Shown piece by piece: positions 28,234-37,018 of a stretch of 64,000 bases of DNA (position 1 is its first letter; the number at the start of each line of letters is the position of its first letter). Location of the stretch: assembly GCF_024758505.1 (NCBI RefSeq), contig NZ_CP077970.1, positions 682,001 through 746,000 of the forward strand, given 5' to 3'. The stretch is from Bradyrhizobium arachidis (GTDB lineage: Bacteria > Pseudomonadota > Alphaproteobacteria > Rhizobiales > Xanthobacteraceae). Below the pieces are notes generated by a model. That model had not been told where the DNA came from and ran no database searches. It saw only the letters and a program-made list of their open reading frames with translations. Position numbers and translations under genes: made by a program.

Positions 28234-28250
28234 GTGAAAGCTAGCTTCAC
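28234..28250. promoter_or_regulatory. Inverted repeat upstream of the HlyD/GT2 operon
   Basis: The arms GTGAA and TTCAC flank AGCTAGC. A TTGACA lies 17 bases upstream at 28211-28216, which could be a -35 element. The whole 28140-28427 gap contains no other recognisable feature. This is only a candidate operator. Confidence 0.25.
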
Positions 28251-28427
28251 TTCTCTCGGTTGTGAAGACGAGTCTGCCGTCGCGGCGCATCCTGGTTTCG
28301 ACTAGCAGAAATGCGGTCGAGTTGCTCAGTGCCTCGAGGCGCGGACCTCATCCCAACGCTCGAGCCCGCGGCGATCGGCTTGCGCTTCGGGCAGATGCAG
28401 CGACCAAAGCCCATTGGAGATCCAGCC

Positions 28428-29708
28428 GTGGCTCGCTTGCATGTCGAACGTTTCATTCGTAGCCGGATTGTTCGCCGATCCCTGGCGCTCGGGATCATCG
28501 CTCTGAGCGGATGGGCCCTGTTGCCCTATGTGACCTACCGAATCGCTCCCTCCGCATTTGTCAATGCCGAGCTCATGCGGGTGACTGCACCGATCGCGGG
28601 TCAGCTCTCGCCTGATCTTCCACGCAAGGGTGAGTATTTCGAGCGCGCCCGGATGGTGTCGCTGGTCGAGGCGCGTTCGCCGGATCGCCGGCACCTCATG
28701 GACCTTGATCAGCAGCTTGCCGTGTCCACCAAACGCGCCGAGCTTGCACGTCGGCAACTCGAGGAAATTGCCGAGCTCGATCGCAAGCTCCGCGAGCGCA
28801 GCGAGGACTATCGTTTGGGGATGATAGCGCGCCTGAACCACGAGATCGACGAAACGGAAGTTGAAAAAGGCGGCTGTCTCGCCGAGGCGCGGCAGCGGAA
28901 CGATGTCGCGGGCCGGATGGAGAGGCTCGTGAAGCTCGGCATCAGCTCGCAGATACGCTCCGGTGAGGCCCAAGCTTCGCAGGAGGCAACCATAACTCGG
29001 TGCCAGATGGCCGACGAACGGCTGCGGCGCCTCAAGACCGAGTTGGGGGCGGCCGAGAAGGGCATCTATCTTCGTGGCGATGCCAACGACGTGCCCTATT
29101 CCCAGCAGCAGCGCGAGCGGCTTGTCCTCCGCCGCCAGGAGCTCGAGACGGACCTGTTGCAGAACAGCTCACGTGCCGCGCAGCTGGCCGCGGAAACCGC
29201 AGAGGAACGCACGCGACTTGATCGTCTCGATCACTACGATCTGTCCTTGCCCGCAGCCCATGTGGTCTGGTCGGTCGCGGCCAGCCCGGGCTCGATGGTC
29301 ACGGAAGGGCAATCGGTCTTCGATTTTGCAGATTGCGGACGCCGGTTCATCGTCGTTGAACTACCCGAGCGCGATTTCGAGAAGATCAAGGCCGGAGATG
29401 CGGCTACCGTCCGCCTGATTGGGAGCAGCGAATGGAAGACCGGCCAGATCCGGCAAGTCCGCGGATCGGCGGCGTATGGCGATGATCGGCTGCTTGCGGC
29501 TCGGGTGCCGCGGCCTGATCCGGGCAACATTACCGTCGAGATATCGCTTCCGCCCAATGAGACGTCGGCCGACCGCAACAGCTCCTGCGATATCGGACGG
29601 TTGGCTGAGGTGCGCTTCGAGCGCAGAGCCGACGGCCTGCTACGATTGGTCAGCTCGAAGTTGAGGTGGCTGACCGCTCGCCTGGAGCTCGACCAGTCAT
29701 TCCTGTGA
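28428..29708 (+). CDS. HlyD-type membrane fusion protein paired with the GT2 synthase
   Basis: The protein is about 426 residues with a single N-terminal membrane anchor (SLALGIIALSGWALLPYVTY). It then has a barrel-sandwich half-motif (APIAGQLSPDLPRKGEYFERARMVSLVEA), a long coiled coil (about 90-280, rich in Arg/Glu/Leu), and the second half (AAHVVWSVAASPGSMVTEGQSVFDFADC) followed by a beta-barrel. This is the type I secretion/EmrA adaptor layout. GTG 28428 has GGAGA eight bases upstream and is preferred; ATG 28395 and ATG 28311 are in-frame alternatives. It ends 12 bases before the glycosyltransferase gene, so the two form an operon. It probably carries nascent polysaccharide across the periplasm. 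Confidence 0.85.
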   Translation: MARLHVERFIRSRIVRRSLALGIIALSGWALLPYVTYRIAPSAFVNAELMRVTAPIAGQLSPDLPRKGEYFERARMVSLVEARSPDRRHLMDLDQQLAVSTKRAELARRQLEEIAELDRKLRERSEDYRLGMIARLNHEIDETEVEKGGCLAEARQRNDVAGRMERLVKLGISSQIRSGEAQASQEATITRCQMADERLRRLKTELGAAEKGIYLRGDANDVPYSQQQRERLVLRRQELETDLLQNSSRAAQLAAETAEERTRLDRLDHYDLSLPAAHVVWSVAASPGSMVTEGQSVFDFADCGRRFIVVELPERDFEKIKAGDAATVRLIGSSEWKTGQIRQVRGSAAYGDDRLLAARVPRPDPGNITVEISLPPNETSADRNSSCDIGRLAEVRFERRADGLLRLVSSKLRWLTARLELDQSFL

Positions 29709-29720
29709 GCGTGACGTTCC

Positions 29721-31895
29721 ATGCAGGCCATGACTCTGACTCTCTCTCAGCTGTTCGCGCCGATGGTGGGCATCTTTGCTGCGATGTACCTGTTGGCGCC
29801 GACCTTTCCAGTCGCGCGCCCTTGGGCGCGTGTCGCGGTCTTTGTCGCGGTTTGGCTTGTGGTCGCCCGCTATCTCGAATGGCGTATCTTCTCCACTGTG
29901 CTGCCGGCAGGCGGGGCCTGGTATCAGGTCGGCTGGATCTGGTTCTGTCTCTTCGTCGAGCTTCTGACCTTCACAGATCAGTTCATCCTCTATCTGACTT
30001 TCCTTCGCAGGACCGATCGCCGCAGCGAAGCAGATCAGCACGAGCGTCGGCTTCGCGGCCTGCCGGATGACGAGCTGCCCTCGGTCGACGTCCTTATTCC
30101 GACCTATGACGAGCCGTTCGAGGTGCTGGAAAAGACGATCACTGGCGCGCTGTGTCTGGACTATCCAAACTTCCAGGTCTGGGTCCTGGATGATGGTCGC
30201 AGGCCCTGGCTCACGGAACTCTGCAAGCAAAAGGGCGCCGGCTATCTCACGCGCGCCGACAATTTGAATGCCAAGGCCGGCAATATCAATCATGCCCTGA
30301 CGAAGACGAGCGGCGAGTTCTTCGCGATCTTCGATGCGGACTTCGTACCGCAGCGCAATTTCCTGATGCGCACGATGGGCTTCTTCGCCGATCCAAAGAT
30401 CGGAATCGTTCAGATCCCGCACACCTTCTACAATGAGGACCCGATGCAGGCGAATCTCGGCCTGCACAGGGGGCTGCCGGACGAACAACGATTCTTCTTC
30501 GATTCGATCATGCCCGCGCGGGACGGCTGGGATGGTGCCTTCTGTTGTGGTTCCAACTCCGTCACGCGTCGCGCAGCGCTCCGCGCGGTGGGCGATGCCT
30601 TGCCGACGCAGTCCATTACGGAAGACATTCTGCTGACGCTCGTCCTGCTGCGGAAGGGGTACGTCACCCGCTATCTACGCGAGCCGCTGGCGATTGGACT
30701 GGCGCCGGAAAGCCTTGACGCCTTTTTCGTGCAGCGGCAACGCTGGGCGCGTGGCGCGATCCAGACGCTGTATCTCGCCGCCGGCCCGCTCGGCCCCGGA
30801 CTGGGCTTGATGCATCGGCTCCTGTTCTTTCCTGCGCATTGGCTCTCAATGGGCCTGCGGGCACTCGCGGTCGTGGTGGTCCCGATCGTGTTCATGTGGA
30901 CGGGCCTTGCGCCTGTCGTCGACGTCACTCCTGAGTCGGTCTTCTACTACTTGTTCCCCGCGATCCTGGCGCTCAACGGCGGCATCTCCTGGTTCGCGCC
31001 GCACGAACACTTTCCGCTCGCCGCTCAGGTGTCGGCAACTATCCAGAGCTTCAAGATCCTGCCGACGGTGCTCGGGACTCTCGTCAAGCCGACGGGACAT
31101 GCGTTCAGGGTGACGCCCAAGGGAGCTGCCGCGCGGCGCGAAAGCTACGCCGCTGAGATATTCTGGCCGTCGGCGGCCCTGATGGCGTTGACGGTGGTCG
31201 GCCTGGTTCTGAACACCATCCCGGAATGGCGGATGATCGATCATCCGGCCGCCTTGCCGATGGTCGCCTTCTGGTCGGTCGTGAACATCGTCGTGCTCTT
31301 CTTCGTCTGCATGACCTCGCTGCAGGCGCGGATGGGACGTGCCGAGGAGCGGTTCGATATCGACGAATCAATCTTGGTCCAGACTGAGACCGGCGAGCGG
31401 TTGTCGGGGCGCGTGAGCAACATCTCCCTCTCCGGCGCCGGCATCCTTCTCGGTTCCAGCATTGACGGTCTTCGTCCCGGAGAACCGCTGCGCGTGCACA
31501 TCATGCAGGTGGGCTGGATCGACGCGATGATCGTGCAGCAAAGAGGCCAGCTCGTCGGGGTGCAATTCAAATTGCCGCAATCGCTTGAACGAGACCTGCT
31601 GATCCGCAAGCTCTTTACCGTCGCCCGTCTGAAGGGGAACGGTGTCATCGCGTGCTCGGTGAACAGGGCGATGCTCAAGAATATCTGGTCAATGGCCGCG
31701 CCGTTGCCTCACATTGTTACGAACGGCGCCAAGTCCGCATCGCTTTCGCCGGCTGAGCGTCTTCCGGCAGAGAGCCTGCTCATTCGACCTCAACCGCGGA
31801 TCGACGATTTGGCACATCTTGCCGGAGTTCGAAGCGGGCATCCGGCAAGTTTCACTGAACCTGGCTTTGGCCCGGTAGCCGGCACGGTGCTCTAG
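29721..31895 (+). CDS. Cellulose-synthase-like GT2 glycosyltransferase with PilZ domain
   Basis: The 724-residue membrane enzyme has all processive GT2 landmarks: VWVLDDG (157-158), IFDADF (205-207), FCCGSN (274-279), TED (300-302) and QRQRW (338-342). It also has a BcsA-like gating segment FRVTPKG (462-468). About eight membrane helices are expected. A C-terminal PilZ domain keeps both c-di-GMP-binding motifs, RxxxR (RAEER, 540-544) and NxSxxG (NISLSG, 567-572). It should polymerise a beta-glucan or similar polymer from a UDP-sugar and export it, switched on by c-di-GMP. There is no BcsB, BcsC or BcsZ partner; instead it is coupled to an HlyD adaptor. About 85 C-terminal residues after the PilZ domain have no assigned role. 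Confidence 0.9.
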   Translation: MQAMTLTLSQLFAPMVGIFAAMYLLAPTFPVARPWARVAVFVAVWLVVARYLEWRIFSTVLPAGGAWYQVGWIWFCLFVELLTFTDQFILYLTFLRRTDRRSEADQHERRLRGLPDDELPSVDVLIPTYDEPFEVLEKTITGALCLDYPNFQVWVLDDGRRPWLTELCKQKGAGYLTRADNLNAKAGNINHALTKTSGEFFAIFDADFVPQRNFLMRTMGFFADPKIGIVQIPHTFYNEDPMQANLGLHRGLPDEQRFFFDSIMPARDGWDGAFCCGSNSVTRRAALRAVGDALPTQSITEDILLTLVLLRKGYVTRYLREPLAIGLAPESLDAFFVQRQRWARGAIQTLYLAAGPLGPGLGLMHRLLFFPAHWLSMGLRALAVVVVPIVFMWTGLAPVVDVTPESVFYYLFPAILALNGGISWFAPHEHFPLAAQVSATIQSFKILPTVLGTLVKPTGHAFRVTPKGAAARRESYAAEIFWPSAALMALTVVGLVLNTIPEWRMIDHPAALPMVAFWSVVNIVVLFFVCMTSLQARMGRAEERFDIDESILVQTETGERLSGRVSNISLSGAGILLGSSIDGLRPGEPLRVHIMQVGWIDAMIVQQRGQLVGVQFKLPQSLERDLLIRKLFTVARLKGNGVIACSVNRAMLKNIWSMAAPLPHIVTNGAKSASLSPAERLPAESLLIRPQPRIDDLAHLAGVRSGHPASFTEPGFGPVAGTVL

Positions 31896-32009
31896 GCCAT
31901 CAAGCTGAGCTGATTGCTGTTGGTTCGTCGACAGGTCCGTCGATGACGACCAAGCCGGGTGACCTGCGTTGTGCCCTCGGGAGCTGTCATTTATGAGTAA
32001 ATCACCCAG

Positions 32010-33050
32010 CTAGCCCCGCACCACCGGCCCGCCCGCCTTCTTCCAGGCATCGATGCCGCCGGCGATGTGCGCGGTGTTGGTGAGCCCGGCATTCTTGGCG
32101 GCGGCCACGGCCATCGCCGAGCGCTCGCCGAAGGCGCAGAAGAACACGACGCGGCGGCCGGTGGCGGCCGCCACCTCGCGCAGCATGCCGCCGGGCTTGA
32201 GACTGTCCTCGACGGACGGGTAGGGTGTGTGCAGCGCGCCTTCGAGCATGCCGTGCTTGGCGCGCTCGTTGGCCTCACGCAGGTCGACCAGCAGGATATC
32301 GGGCCGGCCCAGCGAGCGGATCGCCTCCACGGCGCTGAGCGCGCGGCCTTCCTTCTCCAGCTCCTCCTGATGCAGGCCGACATGCATGTTGGCCGGCACC
32401 GCCACATCCATCATCTTCGGATTGGGCAGCTTCAGGTTCGCCATCAGCTCGATATATTCGTCGACCGAGCGCACCTGGAGGCGCGGATTGTAGCGCTTCT
32501 CCTCGCCGATGGTGGAGACGGTGTCGCCCTTGTAGTCGTGCGCGGGGAACACCAGCGTCTCCTCGGGCAGCTTCAACAGGCGATTGAAGATCGAATCGTA
32601 CTGCGCGCGCGACGAGCCGTTCTGGAAGTCGGTGCGGCCGGTGCCGCGGATCAACAGCGTATCGCCGGTGAAGACGCGGTCGCCCATCAGATAGGAATAG
32701 GAATCATCGGTGTGGCCGGGCGTATACATGACGTCCAGCGACATACCCTCGATCGTCACCTTGTCGCCGTCGGAGACCCGCATCGCCACCACGTCGGCCT
32801 TGCTCTGGTCGCCCATGATGGTCATGCAATGGGTGCGGTCGCGCAATTCACCGAGGCCGGTGACGTGGTCGGCATGGAGATGGGTGTCCACCGCCTTGAC
32901 CAGCTTGAGGTCGAGCTCGCGCAGCAACTGGCAATAGCGGTCGACCTTCTCCAGCACGGGATCGAGGATCAACGCTTCGCCGCCGGGGCGGCTGGCGAGG
33001 ACATAGCTGTAGGTGCCCGAAACGCTGTCGAAGAGCTGGCGGAAGATCAT
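32010..33050 (-). CDS. Persulfide dioxygenase-like MBL hydrolase fused to rhodanese
   Basis: The 346-residue protein combines an ETHE1/Blh-type metallo-beta-lactamase domain and a rhodanese domain. The first has HLHADH at 57-62, the downstream ligands in YTPGHTDDS and FTGDTLLIRGTGRTDF, and FPAHDYKG. The rhodanese domain spans about 235-346 and has the active Cys305 in FFCAFGERS. ETHE1 enzymes oxidise glutathione persulfide to sulfite, and the rhodanese can supply or remove the sulfane sulfur. No signal peptide is seen, so it is cytoplasmic. The start at 33050 has AGGGGG upstream. It follows the sox operon on the same strand after a 205-base gap with a family A repeat, suggesting a related role. 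Confidence 0.92.
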   Translation of the reverse strand: MIFRQLFDSVSGTYSYVLASRPGGEALILDPVLEKVDRYCQLLRELDLKLVKAVDTHLHADHVTGLGELRDRTHCMTIMGDQSKADVVAMRVSDGDKVTIEGMSLDVMYTPGHTDDSYSYLMGDRVFTGDTLLIRGTGRTDFQNGSSRAQYDSIFNRLLKLPEETLVFPAHDYKGDTVSTIGEEKRYNPRLQVRSVDEYIELMANLKLPNPKMMDVAVPANMHVGLHQEELEKEGRALSAVEAIRSLGRPDILLVDLREANERAKHGMLEGALHTPYPSVEDSLKPGGMLREVAAATGRRVVFFCAFGERSAMAVAAAKNAGLTNTAHIAGGIDAWKKAGGPVVRG

Positions 33051-33186
33051 GGCGGACCCCCTGCGGGTGGCGATTTCCAAATTCTACTACGCAGCGGGAC
33101 AAAAAGAGAAGCGCTTCACTGTTGGATGAAGAATAGTTGAAATATTTTTGCTGTGCGGAATGGCGCAGCCGTCCCACAATCCCAGT

Positions 33187-33233
33187 GTCGTCCCGGATCG
33201 GCGCTCCGCTTCGCTGCGCTTGTCCGGGATGAC
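33187..33233. repeat. Dispersed palindromic repeat, family A (short form)
   Basis: Arms GTCGTCCCGGAT and GTCCGGGATGAC enclose a CGCTTCGCTGCG centre. It sits downstream of the DsrE-like gene within the sox gene row and may be a terminator or attenuator before the persulfide dioxygenase gene. Confidence 0.75.
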
Positions 33234-33255
33234 GGGGGAGAATGTTGCGAGGCCG

Positions 33256-33714
33256 TTACGGCCTGACCAGCGTGTAGCCGTTCTCGGTCAGGAACAGGAT
33301 CTGCGCGACCCCGACCTGGACTGGGGTTGCGGAGGGGATGTAGTCCGGCCGCTTGCCGGTCTCCCGCTCCAGCGTGTCGACGGTGTTGAGGCAGATGTCG
33401 AAGCGCACGCCCTGCGCAATCAGGCTTTCGACCTGCTTGCGGTGGTCGCTGCCACTGCGCAGCAGGTCGATGCCGGGGCCGAACGCCACCACCTCGAGCG
33501 CGACCTTGTCCGGGTCGTAGTGCTTGATGAGGTTGTTGGCGACGCTGAGCACCAGCGCCTGCTTCCTGGCGTCGCCGTCCGAGAGTTGCAGCACGATCTT
33601 GTGCTCGGCGAACGGCTTGTCCTGCAGCGGCGCCTGCTGGGCCGCGGCCGGCGAAAAGATCGCCCACGCCAGCAGCGCCGCCGTCATCGCGCCTGATATC
33701 AGCGACTGCATCAT
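33256..33714 (-). CDS. Exported DsrE-family sulfur-relay-like protein
   Basis: The 152-residue protein has a signal peptide (cut near FSPAAAQQ) and a single DsrE-type fold (HKIVLQLSDGDARKQALVLSVANNLIKHY...). One cysteine is kept in the mature chain (FDICLNTVDTLER), at about the position of the active Cys in DsrE relatives. Its start codon overlaps the soxB stop by four bases, so it is part of the sox operon. The DsrE fold in the cytoplasm passes sulfur between proteins; a periplasmic version beside soxB could accept sulfane sulfur from SoxY. That role is inference. Confidence 0.8.
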   Translation of the reverse strand: MMQSLISGAMTAALLAWAIFSPAAAQQAPLQDKPFAEHKIVLQLSDGDARKQALVLSVANNLIKHYDPDKVALEVVAFGPGIDLLRSGSDHRKQVESLIAQGVRFDICLNTVDTLERETGKRPDYIPSATPVQVGVAQILFLTENGYTLVRP

Positions 33715-35462
33715 CCCTGTGCCACCATGCCGGGATTGCCGTCCACGCCTTTCAGCGTGACGCCGGGCCCGAGGCGCTCCGGCGTCATCCGGCCCGAGCG
33801 GAGATATTTTGCGACCACATCCCAGACCGGGGCGCCCTGTTGCGCGTTGACGGACGCCCAGCCGGCTACCTTGTAACGCCCGTGCGCTTCCAGCGAACGG
33901 CCGCTATCGAGCTTCAGCTCGGAGATGCGGCTTCCGATGGTGTCAGTCGGCGTGCAGGTGTAGCTGAGGCCGCCGGCGCGCACCATGTCGCCGCCCTGCT
34001 GGTAATAGGGATCGGCGTTGAACAGATTGTCGCAGACGTCTTCCAGCACGTCCTTGATCTGGCTGCCGGTCATCTCCTGCACATAGGTCTCGGGATAGGA
34101 GATCGCGGTTTCCGCGAGCAGATCCTCCATTGTCATGGGCTGGCCGGACAGCGCGGTGACGCCCCAGCGAAAACCCGGCGACAGCGCGATCTCGGCATCG
34201 AGCTCGCGCCGCAGCGCCGTGCAGATCAACTGATCCATCGGGCCCTGAAAATTGCCGCGGCGGTAGAGCAGCCGGTCGGGCGTTGCGATCTTGCCGGACC
34301 AGTCGTTGACGTGCGGCGCGCGGACCTTTCCGATCAGTTCGGCCATCGCCGGGTCCGGCTTCAGGAGCTCGGAATAGACCGGCAGCAGATGATACCTGAC
34401 GTCGCCGACCTTGCCCTTGTCGAGCGCGAGGTCGAGGACCGCCAGAAATTTTCCGTTCGAGCCGGCATTGGTGACGAGCGTGGTGCCGCCGGCGTTCTTC
34501 ACCGCGACCGGCTGCGGCACGGCATCATGGGTGTGGCCGCCGAGAATGACGTCGATGCCGGTGACGCGGCTTGCGAGCTTGAGGTCGACATCCATGCCGT
34601 TGTGCGACAGCAGGATGACGGCATCGACCTTCTCGGTGGCGCGCAGCGCGTCGACATGCTTCTGCAATTCCTCGTCGCGGATGCCGAAGGTCCAGTCCGG
34701 CGTGAAACGCTTGGGGTGCGCGATCGGCACGTAAGGAAAGGCCTGGCCGACGATGGCGACGCGGTGGCCGCTGAGCTCCTTGATGGTGGAAGGCTTGAAC
34801 ACGCGGCCGGTTGCCTTGTCGAAGGCGCGGGCGTCGTTGAAGGCGGCTTCCTCGGTCAGGAACACGTTCTGCGCCAGGAACTCGCCCTTGAAGCGTTCGA
34901 GATTGTCCCGCAGCACCTGCTCGCCATAGGTGAACTCCCAATGGCCGGTCATCGCCTCGATGCCGAGCAGATTGGCGACCTCGACCATGTCGCGGCCCTG
35001 CATGGTGTTGGCAAGTCCGGTGCCCTGCCAGAGGTCGCCGCCGTCGAGCAGCAGCGAATGCCCGCCGCCGACATCGTTGCGCAGACGGTCGATCAGCGTT
35101 TTCAGGTGCGCGAAGCCGCCGAGCTTGCCGAAGCGCGCCGCCGATTTCTCGAACTCGAAGCAGGTGAAGGCGTAGGCGTCGGCGCTATCGGGCCGGATAC
35201 CGAAATGATCGAGGAACGCGCGCCCGACCAGATGCGGCGGATGTCCTGCCATCTCGCCGATGCCGAGATTGACGCTCGGCTCGCGATAGTACACCGGGTT
35301 GAGCTGCGCATGCGTGTCTGTGATGTGCAGGATGCGCGCATTGCCGAAGCGCTCGAGGTCATAGATGCTCGCGCTGTCGGCGCCGCGCGCAAGGCGCGGC
35401 AGGCCGACGGAGACGGCGGCGGCGCCTGCACTTTTCAGGAAATCGCGGCGGCGGATCGCCAT
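33711..35462 (-). CDS. soxB: SoxB, thiosulfohydrolase of the Sox pathway
   Basis: The 583-residue protein starts with a Tat signal (RRRDFLKSAG, cleavage near LARGAD). It belongs to the 5'-nucleotidase-like binuclear metal hydrolases: HITDTHAQL, GGDLWQGTGLA, the SoxB-type GHWEFTYG in place of the NHE motif, LLSHNGMDVD and GGHTHD are all present. SoxB removes sulfate from the SoxY-bound thiosulfate adduct in the periplasm and depends on a dimanganese site. ATG 35462 has GGAG nine bases upstream and is preferred to a TTG at 35468. It overlaps the dsrE-like gene by four bases. Confidence 0.96.
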   Translation of the reverse strand: MAIRRRDFLKSAGAAAVSVGLPRLARGADSASIYDLERFGNARILHITDTHAQLNPVYYREPSVNLGIGEMAGHPPHLVGRAFLDHFGIRPDSADAYAFTCFEFEKSAARFGKLGGFAHLKTLIDRLRNDVGGGHSLLLDGGDLWQGTGLANTMQGRDMVEVANLLGIEAMTGHWEFTYGEQVLRDNLERFKGEFLAQNVFLTEEAAFNDARAFDKATGRVFKPSTIKELSGHRVAIVGQAFPYVPIAHPKRFTPDWTFGIRDEELQKHVDALRATEKVDAVILLSHNGMDVDLKLASRVTGIDVILGGHTHDAVPQPVAVKNAGGTTLVTNAGSNGKFLAVLDLALDKGKVGDVRYHLLPVYSELLKPDPAMAELIGKVRAPHVNDWSGKIATPDRLLYRRGNFQGPMDQLICTALRRELDAEIALSPGFRWGVTALSGQPMTMEDLLAETAISYPETYVQEMTGSQIKDVLEDVCDNLFNADPYYQQGGDMVRAGGLSYTCTPTDTIGSRISELKLDSGRSLEAHGRYKVAGWASVNAQQGAPVWDVVAKYLRSGRMTPERLGPGVTLKGVDGNPGMVAQG

Positions 35463-35508
35463 ACTCAATTCTCCGCGCCTCCTCGAACGCCCCGGATAGT
35501 CCGGCAGT

Positions 35509-35832
35509 CTAGCGGATTTCCATCGCCTTCCAGGCTTCTTTTTCGCTCACTGCCTGGTAGATCGAGGCTTTTGCCAGCGCTTCAGCTTCCTTCGCAGCGG
35601 CGGTGGCGCGGTCGAAATCGCCGCCGTCGGCGGCTTTCTTCGCGGCTGATAGTGTCGAGACCGTGGTGGTCCATTGGTGGCGCAGGGCGGCCGCCTCCTT
35701 GGCTGCAGCTTCCGCCGCCGCATAGGCGGCCTTGTAGTCGGCTTCCGTTGCCGCAATTGCCGACGGCGTTGCCGCCATTGTCAGCAGCAGAGCCAGCACG
35801 AATGGGAACAATCTGCTCGTCATCGTGCTCAT
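35509..35832 (-). CDS. soxK: SoxXA-binding protein SoxK
   Basis: The 107-residue exported protein has a signal peptide (MSTMTSRLFPFVLALLLT..., cut near AIAATE). A short, very alanine-rich helical body follows (ADYKAAYAAAEAAAKEAAALRHQW, then SAAKKAADGGDFDRATAAAKEAEALAK). This fits the small SoxXA-binding (SoxK) proteins, which bind SoxXA and raise its activity. It lies between soxA and soxB, overlapping the soxA stop codon by four bases. The start has GGGAG seven bases upstream. Confidence 0.85.
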   Translation of the reverse strand: MSTMTSRLFPFVLALLLTMAATPSAIAATEADYKAAYAAAEAAAKEAAALRHQWTTTVSTLSAAKKAADGGDFDRATAAAKEAEALAKASIYQAVSEKEAWKAMEIR

Positions 35833-36692
35833 GGCCGCGCTCCCGGTCCGGAAATCGGCAGGCCGTTGCTGACATAGGAGAGGAAGTACTCGACGTCGCG
35901 ATATTCGTCCGATTGCGGTTCCAGCGGAACCGCGCGGGTCTGGCTGTTGCAGGTGACGAAGCGGCGGCTGGTCGTGCCCATGCCGCTCCATTCCGAGCGA
36001 TAGATCGGCATCGCATTCATGATGCCGAGCGCCGGCGCCAAAATCTCGGCGCGGATGCGCTCGCCCGGGCTCTGCACATGGCAGCTCGCGCAGGAGAAAT
36101 TCATCTGGCCGCGGCGGGTGTAGAAATAGCGCTTGCCGTTCTCGAAAGCTTCGAGCGCGCGCGGATCGTCAGGGATCTTGATGTCGAAGGGCTTGCCGCG
36201 CGAGGTGAAGGCCATGTAGGCGGTCAGCGAGGCCATCTCGTCCTTGACGTAGGAGTAGGGCGCCTCGCCATTGGCCTCGCGGCAGCGGTTGAGCGCGAGC
36301 TCCAGCGTGATGACCTTGCCCTCTTTCACATCGAAATAGGGATAATTCTGGCGGATGCCGATGCCGCCATTCGGAAAACAGTCGGCGTAGGTCTTGCCGT
36401 TCTTGAACGGGGTCGCAAACATCTCCTTGCCGGCATCAAGCGCGAATTCGTAGGGCGGAAATTCTTCCTTCTCCTGCCACTGCCGCTTCAGGTCCTCGTT
36501 CATGGAATAGGGACCGTTGACGAATTCTTCCGGCTTCAGCTTGGGAAACTTTTGGAAGAAGAAGTTCTGGAACGCCTTGGCGTCCGCGGCCGGATCGACC
36601 TTGTCGGCGGCAACGACGCGCGGCGACACCGCCACGAGCGCCGTCAGCGCGGCGACGACAGAGCCAAGGAGAATTGCGAGACGCGGCTTCAT
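35829..36692 (-). CDS. soxA: SoxA, mono-haem cytochrome c subunit of L-cysteine S-thiosulfotransferase
   Basis: The 287-residue protein has a signal peptide (cut near RVVAAD), one haem-c motif CASCH at 201-205 and the conserved C-terminal cysteine Cys248 (FVTCNSQTR), the cysteine-persulfide haem ligand. The N-terminal domain lacks a CxxCH and has Cys105 and Cys137 instead, so this is the mono-haem form of SoxA. With SoxX it attaches thiosulfate to the SoxY cysteine. The ATG overlaps the soxZ stop codon by one base. The frame also reads on upstream to 37454 with no meaningful protein, so 36692 is clear. Confidence 0.95.
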   Translation of the reverse strand: MKPRLAILLGSVVAALTALVAVSPRVVAADKVDPAADAKAFQNFFFQKFPKLKPEEFVNGPYSMNEDLKRQWQEKEEFPPYEFALDAGKEMFATPFKNGKTYADCFPNGGIGIRQNYPYFDVKEGKVITLELALNRCREANGEAPYSYVKDEMASLTAYMAFTSRGKPFDIKIPDDPRALEAFENGKRYFYTRRGQMNFSCASCHVQSPGERIRAEILAPALGIMNAMPIYRSEWSGMGTTSRRFVTCNSQTRAVPLEPQSDEYRDVEYFLSYVSNGLPISGPGARP

Positions 36693-37003
36693 CACGAAAT
36701 CTTCGCGGTGGTCGTGTCCGACGCACCCTTGTTGTCGACCCAACTGATCCTGAGTTCGTCGCCCTTCTTGGCGCCCTTGAAGCTGAACTTCACATAGGGG
36801 TCCTTGGAGACCGCGGGGCCCCAATCGGCAACGAAGACGTCCTTGCCGTTGTATTCGAACTTCAGCTCCTGGATGAAATGCGCCGGGATGAGCTCGCCCT
36901 TGGCGTCCTTGACGAAGCCGGAATCCATCGGGTGCTGGATCAGCGCCTGCACCTCGGTGATGTCGCCGTTGTTGGTGGCGCGCACGCGAATGGTCGATGC
37001 CAT
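36692..37003 (-). CDS. soxZ: SoxZ, SoxYZ carrier subunit
   Basis: The 103-residue protein has the SoxZ fold signatures IRVRATNNGDITEVQALIQHPM and GAKKGDELRISWVDNKG. SoxZ supports SoxY, which carries the sulfur substrate on its terminal cysteine. It has no signal peptide, as is normal, because it is exported in complex with the Tat substrate SoxY. AGGAGG lies six bases before the ATG. It sits between soxY and soxA in the expected order. Confidence 0.96.
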   Translation of the reverse strand: MASTIRVRATNNGDITEVQALIQHPMDSGFVKDAKGELIPAHFIQELKFEYNGKDVFVADWGPAVSKDPYVKFSFKGAKKGDELRISWVDNKGASDTTTAKIS

Positions 37004-37018
37004 GTAGCCCTCCTTCGC

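Noticed and set aside
33840..36797. A 985-codon open frame on the + strand opposite soxB and soxA
   Set aside because: It is wholly antisense to clear sox genes, has no fold signature, and is typical of open antisense frames in high-GC DNA.
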